43,900 bases of DNA, from assembly GCA_009911305.1 (NCBI GenBank), contig QXXC01000031.1:1-43900 (forward strand). The letters are read 5' to 3'. Made by a program: the position numbers and the translations under genes. Positions within the stretch are counted from its first letter, which is position 1, and every line of letters starts with the position of its first letter. The stretch comes from Clostridiaceae bacterium. GTDB lineage: Bacteria; Bacillota; Clostridia; Lachnospirales; Lachnospiraceae. The notes beneath the pieces were generated by a model, which worked only from the letters and a program-made list of their open reading frames with translations, made no database searches and had not been told where the DNA came from. Positions 8,068 through 16,680 of the stretch are shown here, in pieces.

Positions 8068-10479
8068 TTATTTCACAACCAGATTGACGATCCGCCCCGG
8101 AACATAGATCTCCTTGACGATATTTCCCGTCAGCTTGTCCTTCACCGCCTCTTTTCCGGCTGCGATGGCGTCCTCCTTTGACACATCCGCCGCCAGCGTC
8201 ACGACAGCCCTGGTTTTTCCGTTGATCTGAACCGCAATCTCCTTCTCGTCGTCCTTCATCTTCTCCGCGTCGCACTCCGGCCACTGGGCGTGGAAAACAC
8301 TGTCCGTCCCGCCTAACACCTGCCACAGCTCCTCTCCTAAGTGCGGGGCAAACGGCGCCAGCAGCACCACAAAGGTGCGCAGCGTCTCCCGGTCAATGCC
8401 GCCCTCCTTTTTATTCAGCTCCATGAGGCGGTTATTGTACTCCATAAAGCCGGATATTACAGTATTTAAGCTGAACTGCTCAAAGCGCTGCTCAATATCA
8501 TAGATCAGCTTATGGCGCGTCTTCACCATCTCCCTGGTAGCCTTCACGTCTTTGTCCTTATTGTCCATCACCAGATTGTAGAAACGGTTCAGGAAACGGG
8601 AAACTCCCTCAATTCCTCTGTCGTCCCACTCAGCGTCCAGCTCCGGCGGCCCCACAAACAGCTCATACAGCCGCAGGGAATCGCAGCCGTAATCGCGGAC
8701 CAGCTCGTCCGGGGAAACTACATTTCCCTTGGATTTGCTCATCTTGATGCCGTTTTTGCCGGTAATCATGCCCTGGTTAAAGAGCTTTTTAAACGGCTCG
8801 TCAAAATCCACTGCGCCGATGTCATACAAAAACTTCGTATAGAATCGCGAATACAGAAGATGCAGCACCGCATGCTCGACGCCGCCGATGTACATATCCA
8901 CCGGAAGGTATTGATCCGCTTTCTCCCTGGAAACCAGCTCCTCTGTGTTCTTGCTGTCCACATAGCGCAGGAAATACCAGGAGGAACCGGCCCACTGGGG
9001 CATGGTGTTCGTCTCCCTCTTCGCCGGCGCGCCGCAGCAGGGGCAGGTCGTATTCACCCACTCGTCGATCGCGGCCAGAGGCGATTCCCCGGTGCCTGTG
9101 GGCTGGTAGCTGTCAACCTTCGGAAGCTCTAACGGGAGCTGATCCTCCGGAACCGGGACATTGCCGCACTTTAAGCAGTGCACGATCGGGATCGGCTCGC
9201 CCCAGTAGCGCTGACGCGAAAATACCCAGTCGCGCAGCTTATAATTCACACGCTTGTGGCCGATTCCCATCTTCTCAATCATCTCCGGCGCTTCCTTTTT
9301 AAGCACCGCAGACTCCATGCCGTTCCAGTCTCCGGAATTGATCATGGTTCCCGACGCATCCGTGTACGCCTCGGTCATGGACGCGATCTCCTTCCCGTCC
9401 TTTGCGATCACCTGGATGATGGGGATATTGAACTTTCTGGCAAATTCAAAGTCGCGGTCATCGTGGGCCGGCACGCACATAATCGCGCCCGTGCCGTAAT
9501 CGGCCAGCACATAATCCGACAGCCAGATCGGAACCTTTGCCCCATTTAACGGGTTCACCGCATAGCTTCCCGTAAACACCCCCGTCTTTTCCTTATCCTG
9601 CAGACGATCCACATTGGAGCGCATGGAGGAGTCGAAGATATACTTCTCCACCGCATCCCTCGTCTCATCCGTGGCCAGGCTCTTTGCCATCGCATGCTCC
9701 GGAGCCAGTACCATAAACGTCGCGCCGTGCAGCGTATCAGGCCGCGTGGTGTAAACGGTAATCTTCTCTTCCTTTCCCTCGACCGGGAAATCCACCTCCG
9801 CGCCGTAGGACTTGCCGATCCAGTCCGTCTGCATCTTCTTTACCTTTTCCGGCCAGTCCAGCTTGTCTAAGTCATTCAAAAGGCGCTCCGCATATGCCGT
9901 GATTTTAAGCATCCACTGACGGAGATTTTTCTTCGTCACCGTCGCGCCGCAGCGCTCACAGCAGCCGTTTACCACCTCCTCATTCGCCAGTCCCGTCTTA
10001 CACGACGGGCACCAGTTGATGGGAAATTCCTTCTCATAGGCCAGGCCCTTTTTAAACATCTGCACAAAGATCCACTGCGTCCATTTATAAAATCCCGGAT
10101 CCGTGGTATTGACCTCCATATCCCAGTCATAGATGGCCGCAATCTCGCCGATCTGGCGTTTGATGTTCTCCACATTCTCCGCCGTCGAGATCGCCGGGTG
10201 GACGCCCATCTTAATCGCATAATTCTCCGCCGGAAGCCCGAACGCATCCCAGCCCATGGGGTGAATCACATATTTTCCCTTCAAAAGCTGATAACGGCTC
10301 CATACATCCGAGATTACGTATCCTCTCCAGTGCCCCACGTGAAGGCCGCTGCCGGACGGATACGGAAACATATCCAGACAGTAATACTTCTCCTTTTTCC
10401 CGTCATTTACATTGATCGGGTTCTTCTCCCAGTTGGCACGCCATTTCTTCTCAATGGCTGTGTGATTGTACTGCGCCAT
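8068..10479 (-). CDS. leuS: Leucyl-tRNA synthetase
   Basis: An 803-residue class I synthetase that charges tRNA-Leu in the cytoplasm. The HIGH-type motif is PYPSGSGLHVGH at residues 39-50 and the KMSKS loop is GIKMSKSKGN near residue 578. Between them are the zinc-type cysteine clusters WCPSCKTG and CLKCG/CPCCGAP and a CP1 editing insertion containing TTRPDTLHGATF and a GTGAIMCVPAHDDRD element. The C-terminal anticodon-binding and zinc-ribbon/leucine-specific regions follow. The ATG at 10479 is chosen because AGGAGGA lies just upstream; the frame extends to 10620 through the T-box terminator, which is not coding. Expression is controlled by the T-box leader immediately upstream. Confidence 0.97.
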   Translation of the reverse strand: MAQYNHTAIEKKWRANWEKNPINVNDGKKEKYYCLDMFPYPSGSGLHVGHWRGYVISDVWSRYQLLKGKYVIHPMGWDAFGLPAENYAIKMGVHPAISTAENVENIKRQIGEIAAIYDWDMEVNTTDPGFYKWTQWIFVQMFKKGLAYEKEFPINWCPSCKTGLANEEVVNGCCERCGATVTKKNLRQWMLKITAYAERLLNDLDKLDWPEKVKKMQTDWIGKSYGAEVDFPVEGKEEKITVYTTRPDTLHGATFMVLAPEHAMAKSLATDETRDAVEKYIFDSSMRSNVDRLQDKEKTGVFTGSYAVNPLNGAKVPIWLSDYVLADYGTGAIMCVPAHDDRDFEFARKFNIPIIQVIAKDGKEIASMTEAYTDASGTMINSGDWNGMESAVLKKEAPEMIEKMGIGHKRVNYKLRDWVFSRQRYWGEPIPIVHCLKCGNVPVPEDQLPLELPKVDSYQPTGTGESPLAAIDEWVNTTCPCCGAPAKRETNTMPQWAGSSWYFLRYVDSKNTEELVSREKADQYLPVDMYIGGVEHAVLHLLYSRFYTKFLYDIGAVDFDEPFKKLFNQGMITGKNGIKMSKSKGNVVSPDELVRDYGCDSLRLYELFVGPPELDAEWDDRGIEGVSRFLNRFYNLVMDNKDKDVKATREMVKTRHKLIYDIEQRFEQFSLNTVISGFMEYNNRLMELNKKEGGIDRETLRTFVVLLAPFAPHLGEELWQVLGGTDSVFHAQWPECDAEKMKDDEKEIAVQINGKTRAVVTLAADVSKEDAIAAGKEAVKDKLTGNIVKEIYVPGRIVNLVVK

Positions 10480-10600
10480 GTTTTTTTCCTCCTGCATTTT
10501 CAATCTTCTTAATTTCCCGCCGCGCAGGGCGCATCCCGCGTCCGCATCTGTTTTCCCCGCCCGCGCGCCGCTCCAGCGGCATTCTGCATCGGCGTATGCA

Positions 10601-10886
10601 TAAAAAGCCCCCGTCTCCATCTAAGATAGAGACGCAGGGCTGTCATACTTTACTCCACTACGCGGTACCACTCTATTTCATGTATATAACACATGCTCTT
10701 TCATCTTCCCTGTAACGGGCGGACCCGGCTCTGCTTACACAGGAAAACGGTGTTCCCGTCCTCTGTTTCCCCTTCGGCAGGCTGCTCCGAGGCCAGTTCG
10801 GCTGCGCTCCATAACTGCCTCGCACCCCACGGCAGCTCTCTGATATGTCCTTCAGCCTACTACTCCTCTTCACGGCATTTTTACTA
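10601..10886 (-). promoter_or_regulatory. T-box riboswitch leader of leuS
   Basis: The canonical T-box core TGGTACCGCG is at 10670-10661 on the minus strand, followed by an intrinsic terminator with stem AGCCC..GTCTC/GAGAC..GGGCT and TTTTTA (10641-10601). The 5' part begins with GAAGAGGAGTAGTA and contains AGAGAGCTGCC and a GAACTGG..GGAGC segment as in stem I. A CTC triplet at 10791-10789 is the best specifier candidate (Leu codon); this was judged by eye without folding. Uncharged tRNA-Leu would stabilise the antiterminator and allow leuS transcription. Confidence 0.92.
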
Positions 10887-10892
10887 TGTGAT

Positions 10893-10921
10893 AATGTACC
10901 ATATCCGGGCGGGGTTGTCAA
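10893..10921 (-). promoter_or_regulatory. leuS promoter
   Basis: Minus strand TTGACA (10921-10916), 17-base spacer, TACATT (10898-10893), placing the transcript start at the 5' end of the T-box leader. Confidence 0.8.
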
Positions 10922-10940
10922 GCCGGGGCATCATTCACTC

Positions 10941-11109
10941 CACGGTAAACGCATGATTTGATATCTCTGTATCAGAAAAAATCTGCGATATTGTATTTCA
11001 TCACTGACAATCTCCGCACAATCGTGTACAATGATTTTCATAACTTCCTGAAAGGAAAGATTCCGGATCCGAAAGCCCCATACAATCAGAGACATTTGCG
11101 TTTACCGTG
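10941..11109. repeat. 13-bp perfect inverted repeat bounding 169 bp
   Basis: CACGGTAAACGCA (10941-10953) and its exact reverse complement (11097-11109) bound a 169-bp stretch between the divergent leuS promoter and the sigma-factor operon. The interior shows only weak symmetry and no TA duplication, so this could be a decayed small element or a regulatory region. No known gene was recognised in it. Confidence 0.45.
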
Positions 11110-11192
11110 TTATTGAGAGAACCTTCTATAAAAAATCTTGAAGACATTTTTCTCCTGCCCTCGTTTAATAGGTAAGACCGACAGGAAAGGGG

Positions 11193-11717
11193 GCGATCCG
11201 AATCAATGCTGAACAGCGGCTGGAACATTGGATAGACCAGTATCAGAATTTAATTTACTCGATTTGCTACAAATTCACCGCCAATTATTTTGACGCTGAG
11301 GATCTCGCCCAGGAAACCTTTCTTTCGGCGTACAAAAGCATGGCGTATTTTGACGGCGGCAATGAGCGCGCCTGGCTCTGCCGGATTGCGACGAACAAGT
11401 GCCTGGACTACTTAAAACGGGCCGGCCGGAAATCGGTTCCCACTGACGATGAATATTTCACGGCCATCGCCGCTCCCGGCTCCGTGGAGGAAACGATGCT
11501 GGAGGATGAGGTGAGGCGCAGGCTCTTTCATTGCTGCAATTCCTTAAAGGAGCCTTACAAAAGCGTGGCTCTGGATTATTATTACAACGAGATGGAAATC
11601 GGCGAAATCGTCCAAAAGACAGGTAAAAATATCAAGACGCTGCAGACCCAGATTTACCGTGCCAGGGGGATGCTGCGCAAGCTCTACGGAAAGGAGGGTA
11701 TCGGACATGGCTCTTAA
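11193..11717 (+). CDS. ECF-type RNA polymerase sigma factor, start codon lacking
   Basis: The frame encodes a complete group-IV sigma factor of about 174 residues. Region 2 runs from NAEQRLEHWIDQY through DAEDLAQETFLSAY to AWLCRIATNKCLDYLKR; region 4 is LKEPYKSVALDYYY through TLQTQIYRARGMLRKLY. The frame is open from 11172, yet no ATG, GTG or TTG occurs before the ATG at 11340, which would remove half of region 2. A strong AGGAAAGGGGG site (11182-11193) points to a start at 11193-11196, where the codons are GCG and ATC. GCG is one transition from GTG. The start given here is this inferred position. It overlaps the anti-sigma gene by 11 bases. Either a start-codon mutation, a sequence error or a rare ATC start. 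Confidence 0.75.
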   Translation, partial: AIRINAEQRLEHWIDQYQNLIYSICYKFTANYFDAEDLAQETFLSAYKSMAYFDGGNERAWLCRIATNKCLDYLKRAGRKSVPTDDEYFTAIAAPGSVEETMLEDEVRRRLFHCCNSLKEPYKSVALDYYYNEMEIGEIVQKTGKNIKTLQTQIYRARGMLRKLYGKEGIGHGS

Positions 11718-12258
11718 CAGGGAACAGAAACTGCAGGGACGAAATGCAGAAGGAACGCTTCCGGCCCCTGTGCGCATCTCACACATTCCCCCCGAACGGC
11801 TGAAGGGAAACGTAAGAGGACATCTCTCGGACAGGGAGCTTAAGCATCTGGCCGCATGCCCCTGGTGCCGGGACGCGCTGTCTGAGGCGGCCTCAGCCCC
11901 AGAGGAGCTTTTAACCGCTCCCGGGGATTTAAAATCCTCGATCCTTGAGCGGAGCAGGAAGCTGGATGTCCAGATTATTGCAGGCTCGAACCATTTGTCA
12001 AAAAGACTGCAGTTTTTCTATTTCAGCTTAAAGGTAACAACTGCTGTTCTCTGCTCCTTAAGCCTCCTGTTTCTGGCCCCGAATCTGGCGGAGAATTCGG
12101 CCAGGAGGGCCGCAAAGGAGCTGGAAAACGGCCGGTACGGTCAATTATCCGAACAGCATTGGGAGTATTATAATCACATTGACCGGTTGACCGGACAGCT
12201 TCACCAACTGTCAAATTTTAATCTGGAGGTATTTCGTTATGACAAAAAAGAAAGGTAA
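11707..12258 (+). CDS. Zinc-type (ZAS) anti-sigma factor, single-pass membrane
   Basis: A 183-residue protein directly overlapping the sigma gene by 11 bases, with AAGGAGG before its ATG. The N-terminal half carries H47-x3-C51-x2-C54 (HLAACPWC), the signature of zinc-associated anti-sigma domains that hold ECF sigma factors inactive. A hydrophobic segment at about 102-123 (KVTTAVLCSLSLLFLAP) anchors it, and a charged region of about 55 residues follows, which would lie outside the cell. The arrangement (ECF sigma, ZAS, membrane protein) suggests that an envelope or redox signal releases the sigma factor. The signal is not known. Any self-regulated promoter upstream was not identified with confidence. 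Confidence 0.8.
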   Translation: MALNREQKLQGRNAEGTLPAPVRISHIPPERLKGNVRGHLSDRELKHLAACPWCRDALSEAASAPEELLTAPGDLKSSILERSRKLDVQIIAGSNHLSKRLQFFYFSLKVTTAVLCSLSLLFLAPNLAENSARRAAKELENGRYGQLSEQHWEYYNHIDRLTGQLHQLSNFNLEVFRYDKKER

Positions 12259-12823
12259 ATTAATGACCTTCTGCTGGTCCCTGATACCCGGGGCCGGCGA
12301 GATGTATCTCGGTTTTTTTAAGCAGGGCGTCAGCCTGATGACGATGTTTGCCGCCCTTCTTGGCGTATCCGGCTTCCTGCGGCTGGGGTTCCTGACCTTT
12401 TTAGCCCCGATCGTATGGTTTTACAGCTTCTTTCACGCCAACAACTTAAATTCACTGAGCGATGAGGAATTTTATTCCATGGAAGACGATTACCTGATTC
12501 CCTGGAATGAGTTCGGCTTAAACCGCTTTACCATCCACAAATACCGCCGGCTCCTGGCCGCATGCCTCGTCTTCTTTGGCATCAGCATCCTGTGGAATAT
12601 CTGCTCCGGCGCGTTTTTCTGGTATCTGCTGCCCAGCCTTCACCTCTCCGACCGCGCCCAGGATTTCCTGCGCTTCCTCGCGCGCAGCATCCCGCAGGCT
12701 ATCGTAGCCGCCGCGATCATCATTGCCGGCATCTATATGATTAAAGGGAAATACGAGGAGCTCCACAGCGATTCCGATGAGATCCCCGCGCCGCCTTACC
12801 TGGAAAATGGGGGGGGCAAGTAA
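12239..12823 (+). CDS. Polytopic membrane protein of the ECF sigma operon
   Basis: A 194-residue integral membrane protein of unknown function. Predicted helices: about 31-47, 50-67, 102-128 and 148-167, with a charged loop (SDEEFYSMEDD) between the second and third. The opening LIPGAGEMYLGFFKQG resembles TM2-domain-like proteins (short Gly/Tyr hairpins), but the match is loose. It overlaps the anti-sigma gene by 20 bases and has GGAGG before its ATG, so all three genes are translated from one transcript; it may help signal sensing. The 3' end contains an 8-G run (12809-12816) encoding Gly-Gly-Gly before the stop. Confidence 0.72.
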   Translation: MTKKKGKLMTFCWSLIPGAGEMYLGFFKQGVSLMTMFAALLGVSGFLRLGFLTFLAPIVWFYSFFHANNLNSLSDEEFYSMEDDYLIPWNEFGLNRFTIHKYRRLLAACLVFFGISILWNICSGAFFWYLLPSLHLSDRAQDFLRFLARSIPQAIVAAAIIIAGIYMIKGKYEELHSDSDEIPAPPYLENGGGK

Positions 12824-12882
12824 GGGGCGCGGCCTTACATTCGCCGCATCTGCCGTAGAGCATCCGGCTATAGCGTGTCTGA

Positions 12883-12972
12883 AAATGGCCTGACATCCCG
12901 TAAAAGAAGACGCCCGGAAGGAGCCTTCGCTCTCTTTCCCTGGGTCTTCTTTTATGGAATGTCAGGCCATTT
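12883..12972. repeat. 29-bp-arm inverted repeat, probable bidirectional terminator
   Basis: Arms 12883-12911 and 12944-12972 match in 27 of 29 positions, with a 32-base loop. The inner part reads AAAAGAAGAC/GTCTTCTTTT, which gives a stem followed by Ts on both strands, as expected between convergent genes. The outer part (AAATGGCCTGACAT) is far longer than a normal terminator needs. Just left, 12872-12882 repeats AGCGTGTCTGA, the end sequence of the fold-back elements at 1018 and 18155, so a mobile origin is possible. Confidence 0.6.
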
Positions 12973-13012
12973 CACCCGTCCTTCTTACCAGCAGGGAAAT
13001 CCCCCTTCCCTG

Positions 13013-14701
13013 CTAAACCTGCATCATCCTTTCGGCTGCTCCCTTTGCGGGCTGTTTTCTGGTGCAAAACCGTTCAACCAGGCCCTCCAGTATCTTCGCC
13101 TGACCGGACAGCTCCCTGGATGCGGCGGAATTCTCTTCAGCGGCCGCCGCATTGGCATGTACGACTCCGGTAATCTGGGAAATCGAATCGACCATCCGCG
13201 TAAATGCGTCCGCCTGCTCGTTGGTGGATTGATCAATATCCCCCAGCAGCTCCGCCATGGACTGCACATTGTCCCCCACCTGCTTCATGGACTGCACCGT
13301 TGCGTCAGCGGCCTGAATCCCATGTTTCACCGCCGACACGGATTTCTCAATCATTTCTGCCGTGGTGCTGGCAGCTTCCGCGCTCTTGCTGGCAAGGTTG
13401 CGCACTTCATCCGCAACCACCGCAAAGCCTTTGCCCGTTGCACCGGCGCGCGCGGCTTCCACCGCTGCATTAAGCGCGAGAATATTGGTCTGGAAAGCAA
13501 TATCCTCAATGATCTTGATCACTTTTGCGATCTCCTGCGAGGAAGCGTCAATCTGTCCCATCGCATGAACCATATCGTCCATCTGCCGGTTGCTCTGGAC
13601 AACATCCTCCCATGCCTGCTTTGAAATCCGCTTGACATTGGCGGCATTTTCCCCATCCTGCCTGGTTAAAGAGGAGACCTTATCCAGGGATGCCTGAAAA
13701 GCCTCCACAGCGGCAGTCTGCTCCGCAGACCCCTGCGCCAGCATCTGGGAATTGGAGGCAAGACTCTCCGAGCCGGCCCGGACGCGTGTGCAGCAGACCT
13801 GGATTCGCTCGATCGTATCATTCAGGGAATCCAGAATCAGGTTGAGGGAATCTTTAATCTTCCCGAAATCTCCTATGTATTCCCGTTCGATTTCCATCGA
13901 AATATTGCCGTTGGAAATCCCGCCCAGCACATAAGAGATGTCCTCCACATACTGCCGGATATTGAACATCGTCGCATTCAGTTGACGGGAGAGCACTCCC
14001 AGCTCATCCTCTCCGGAGCTGTCGAGATCAATTTCCAGATGGCCCTCTGAAACCTCCCGCATCCCCTGAGACAATTTTTTGAGCGGCACGGTGATGAGCA
14101 CCGATATTTTATAAGAAACCAGCAGGGCGGCAAGCACAATCACTACAAAGAAAATATCCTGGATGATAATCGTCCGGTTGGCCTGTGAAACTGACCGGTT
14201 TTTAAAGTTTTCTGCTTTTGCCTGGGAATTGACAGCCATCTCCTGTGCGATTGCCATCGTCTCAGCGATCACGCCTTCAAACCGCTTCATCTCATCCTCC
14301 GCCTGCCGCTGGTCGGATAATAAGCGGCCGATTTCGGCATACGAAGTTTCCAATGAAGACAGTTTCTGTTCAAAAGATGTTACCAGCGCGGAATCAATCA
14401 CGCCGGCTTCCCGGATTGCGGTCAATTCCGCCCGGATGTTCTGGCAGGCATTCTTATAGGCATCCGTCGGCTGGCTGTCGCCTGTCAGCAGCATATGGTC
14501 GGCCGCGTTTTGTATCTGGTAGACATCTTTGATCAGCGCGACAGACGAAATCGCGCTCATATGCGGGCCTGTATACAAATCTACCGACAGGTTTGAAATG
14601 CTGCGCAGATTGCTGAGTGAGAACGCGTTCATTACAATTAAAATCATCAGCAGGAACCCAAAGCCCAGTGTCAGCTTCCCCCGGATATTTAAATGTTTCA
14701 T
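13013..14701 (-). CDS. Methyl-accepting chemotaxis protein
   Basis: A 562-residue transmembrane chemoreceptor. One helix at about residues 8-30, an extracytoplasmic four-helix-bundle sensor domain (about 31-180), a second helix (about 183-205), a HAMP linker (about 205-260), and a cytoplasmic signalling coiled coil. The hairpin tip is conserved: [20 protein letters not shown] followed by [13 protein letters not shown]. Methylation helices flank it. The ligand is unknown. The ATG at 14701 is chosen because AAGGAG lies 8 bases upstream; an in-frame ATG at 14725 has no such site. It is a single-gene unit, with no che or flagellar genes in the window. The long hairpin beyond its stop probably ends transcription. 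Confidence 0.93.
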   Translation of the reverse strand: MKHLNIRGKLTLGFGFLLMILIVMNAFSLSNLRSISNLSVDLYTGPHMSAISSVALIKDVYQIQNAADHMLLTGDSQPTDAYKNACQNIRAELTAIREAGVIDSALVTSFEQKLSSLETSYAEIGRLLSDQRQAEDEMKRFEGVIAETMAIAQEMAVNSQAKAENFKNRSVSQANRTIIIQDIFFVVIVLAALLVSYKISVLITVPLKKLSQGMREVSEGHLEIDLDSSGEDELGVLSRQLNATMFNIRQYVEDISYVLGGISNGNISMEIEREYIGDFGKIKDSLNLILDSLNDTIERIQVCCTRVRAGSESLASNSQMLAQGSAEQTAAVEAFQASLDKVSSLTRQDGENAANVKRISKQAWEDVVQSNRQMDDMVHAMGQIDASSQEIAKVIKIIEDIAFQTNILALNAAVEAARAGATGKGFAVVADEVRNLASKSAEAASTTAEMIEKSVSAVKHGIQAADATVQSMKQVGDNVQSMAELLGDIDQSTNEQADAFTRMVDSISQITGVVHANAAAAEENSAASRELSGQAKILEGLVERFCTRKQPAKGAAERMMQV

Positions 14702-14779
14702 AACTATGCTCCTTATGAATTTCACAATATTCTGGGCTGCCCGCGTTCCGGGAGCGCAGACAGTGAAATTTTATATTTT

Positions 14780-14806
14780 ATAGTAAAACTGCCGCATCAC
14801 GCGGCA
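14780..14806 (-). terminator. Terminator after pckA
   Basis: Minus strand stem TGCCGC/GCGGCA with a 5-base loop, followed by GTTTTACTATAAAAT. It lies about 95 bases past the pckA stop and just before the chemoreceptor leader. Confidence 0.6.
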
Positions 14807-14899
14807 TCCGGAACATCATACAAACAATCTGCACGCTTCTTCCGGCTGCAATACGTAATACGGCAGTCTTCTCAAATCCCTTAACTTTATACGCGTCGC

Positions 14900-16597
14900 T
14901 TATTTCAGCTCATCCACAACCTTCTGAATCGCTGCCAGCGCGTCGTCCGGAAGCTTGTCATAGCCTTCTTTGGCAACGGCAAACTCCTTAATCTCGTTCA
15001 CACGGTCGTTCATACGGGCCTTGAGCTGGGTTACATACTCCGGATCATTCATATCCGGCACAAAGCCCTCCCAGTCGAGGATCTCAATGTCAGAGAACGG
15101 ACCCCACTTGTGGAAATCAGCCTTGCCCTCCACGATGGCCTCCAGGATTCCCAGGGTGTCGGACGGTTTTACCTTTTTGCCCATGAAATCGCCTGTATTG
15201 ACGATATAGCAGTCTACGTTCTTCTCCTCAACCAGCTTTTTGAACTTGTCATAGTCGTGCGCCAGCGGATACGTGCGGAACGGGTTTGCGTACGGAACAA
15301 CCACCAGTTTGTTCGGATCCGCGCCCGGAGCGAGACGCTCGGCGGAAGAACGCTTGGTAGCCAGGGTCGCGCCCATAACGGATGCCAGGGAAGCGCCTTT
15401 GAGCTTTACAACCGGCGGGATGGTCGGATCCTTCATGATCCAGAAGATCGCATTTACCGGAGCCTCAATCTTATCCACACGGTTCGGAGACCATAATTTG
15501 GACTTGATCGCGCGGCCGTTGCCGTTGCGGATATCCTCTGTAACGAGCTGGATCTTTCCTTCCTCGTCAAGCGTAGCGGAGCAGTTCTGGGCCGTCAGAA
15601 GGTACTGGTTATCCGCGCAGCCGGTCGGGTAATCTGCAGTCTTATCAAAGTAGGTCGGCTCCAGGGCGATGGACGAACAGGTGTCTGTGTTGATGATAAA
15701 CGCATCGTCGTGAAGAACCTTGATCTCATACTTTCCGCCGTGCTTCGCGTGGGTCAGCGTGGACTTTCCGGAGCCGGACAGGCCGTATACGGATGCAACA
15801 TATTTGCTGCCGTCCGCCAGCGTGTACTCCTTCTGGCCGCCGTGGCAGGAAGCGTAGCCGTTGCGGTTGGCGATAGCCCAGGCCATGGTGAGCGTGCCCT
15901 TCTTGTGCTCGCCGAAATATCTCATGCCCAGGATGCAGGCGCAGTTCGTCTCTGTATTGAAGTAGCACAGAGTCTTCTTCTGCGGATCCGATAAGCAGTC
16001 CAGGGATACGTTCGGACGGTCGGAGCCGTTCCACTGCGGGTCAGAGAAGATATAGATGTCCGCTTCCTTTCCGTCGCCCACGGGCTTGGAATCCCTGTAC
16101 ATCTTCACATACTCATCGGACATGTACTGGAAGTTGAGCATCCAGTTATACATCACATTTTCCTCGCCCTCCGGGATTAAGAGATGCGCCTTTACCATAA
16201 ACTCCGGATCCAGGCCCACAAATACCTCCGCATGGTACATGGTTTTCCAGCGGGACTCATAGATCGCATCCATGGCCACCTTGTCAAGCGCCTCGCAGTC
16301 CACGCCCGGCTCTCCCGCGATGCGGCGCGCGGTCGCGTAACGCCCTGTGATCGCGCCGTCGTTAAACAGAAGCACCTTCGCGTCCTTCTCAAGGCCGAAT
16401 TCCTCTCCTCTGTATACAGGCATATCGGTCACGATCGTTCCCGGAGAATTCTTCGCTAATTCATATGCCTCCTTGAGGGTGTTTACCTTCACCACATTGT
16501 TGCCGTAGAAAGCTGCCTCGATGATCGAACGGGTCTTGGAAAAGCCCACCTTATCCTTACCGATCTCGCTGATTGGATAATATGATTTGGTTGACAT
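14900..16597 (-). CDS. pckA: Phosphoenolpyruvate carboxykinase (ATP)
   Basis: A 565-residue cytosolic enzyme interconverting oxaloacetate and PEP with ATP/ADP; in anaerobes it often runs toward oxaloacetate to save energy. The P-loop is VYGLSGSGKSTLTHAKHG near residues 268-285, followed by the metal-binding HDDAFII segment. The large-ligand signature regions YFGEHKKGTLTMAWAIANR and GGQKEYT are also clear. No GTP-type signature is seen. Its length is somewhat above the 520-540 usual for the family. The ATG at 16597 is chosen because GAAGGAGG lies upstream; an in-frame ATG at 16633 would start inside the promoter. It has its own promoter and terminator. Confidence 0.95.
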   Translation of the reverse strand: MSTKSYYPISEIGKDKVGFSKTRSIIEAAFYGNNVVKVNTLKEAYELAKNSPGTIVTDMPVYRGEEFGLEKDAKVLLFNDGAITGRYATARRIAGEPGVDCEALDKVAMDAIYESRWKTMYHAEVFVGLDPEFMVKAHLLIPEGEENVMYNWMLNFQYMSDEYVKMYRDSKPVGDGKEADIYIFSDPQWNGSDRPNVSLDCLSDPQKKTLCYFNTETNCACILGMRYFGEHKKGTLTMAWAIANRNGYASCHGGQKEYTLADGSKYVASVYGLSGSGKSTLTHAKHGGKYEIKVLHDDAFIINTDTCSSIALEPTYFDKTADYPTGCADNQYLLTAQNCSATLDEEGKIQLVTEDIRNGNGRAIKSKLWSPNRVDKIEAPVNAIFWIMKDPTIPPVVKLKGASLASVMGATLATKRSSAERLAPGADPNKLVVVPYANPFRTYPLAHDYDKFKKLVEEKNVDCYIVNTGDFMGKKVKPSDTLGILEAIVEGKADFHKWGPFSDIEILDWEGFVPDMNDPEYVTQLKARMNDRVNEIKEFAVAKEGYDKLPDDALAAIQKVVDELK

Positions 16598-16631
16598 ATT
16601 GTTCCTCCTTCTCTGACTAGAAATTTGTTTC

Positions 16632-16660
16632 ATTATCTCACTTTGTTAAACAAAAGTCAA
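16632..16660 (-). promoter_or_regulatory. pckA promoter with palindromic spacer
   Basis: TTGACT (16660-16655), 17-base spacer, GATAAT (16637-16632) on the minus strand. The spacer holds the palindrome TTTGTT-T-AACAAA, a possible repressor site; the regulator is unknown. Confidence 0.75.
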
Positions 16661-16680
16661 TGCCTGAGATTCTAAAAATT

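Noticed and set aside
10480..10620. Upstream extension of leuS
   Set aside because: It runs through the T-box terminator and lacks a ribosome site; AGGAGGA supports the ATG at 10479.
10932..11042. Small 36-codon minus-strand frame upstream of leuS
   Set aside because: A weak ribosome site and no recognisable family; probably chance.
12809..12816. 8-G tract at the 3' end of the ECF operon membrane protein
   Set aside because: Changes only the last few residues; below the length of the operon tracts, so not counted as a switch.
16638..16654. TTTGTT-T-AACAAA in the pckA promoter as a Rex site
   Set aside because: Shorter than the TTGTTAA-4-TTAACAA Rex consensus, so no regulator is named.
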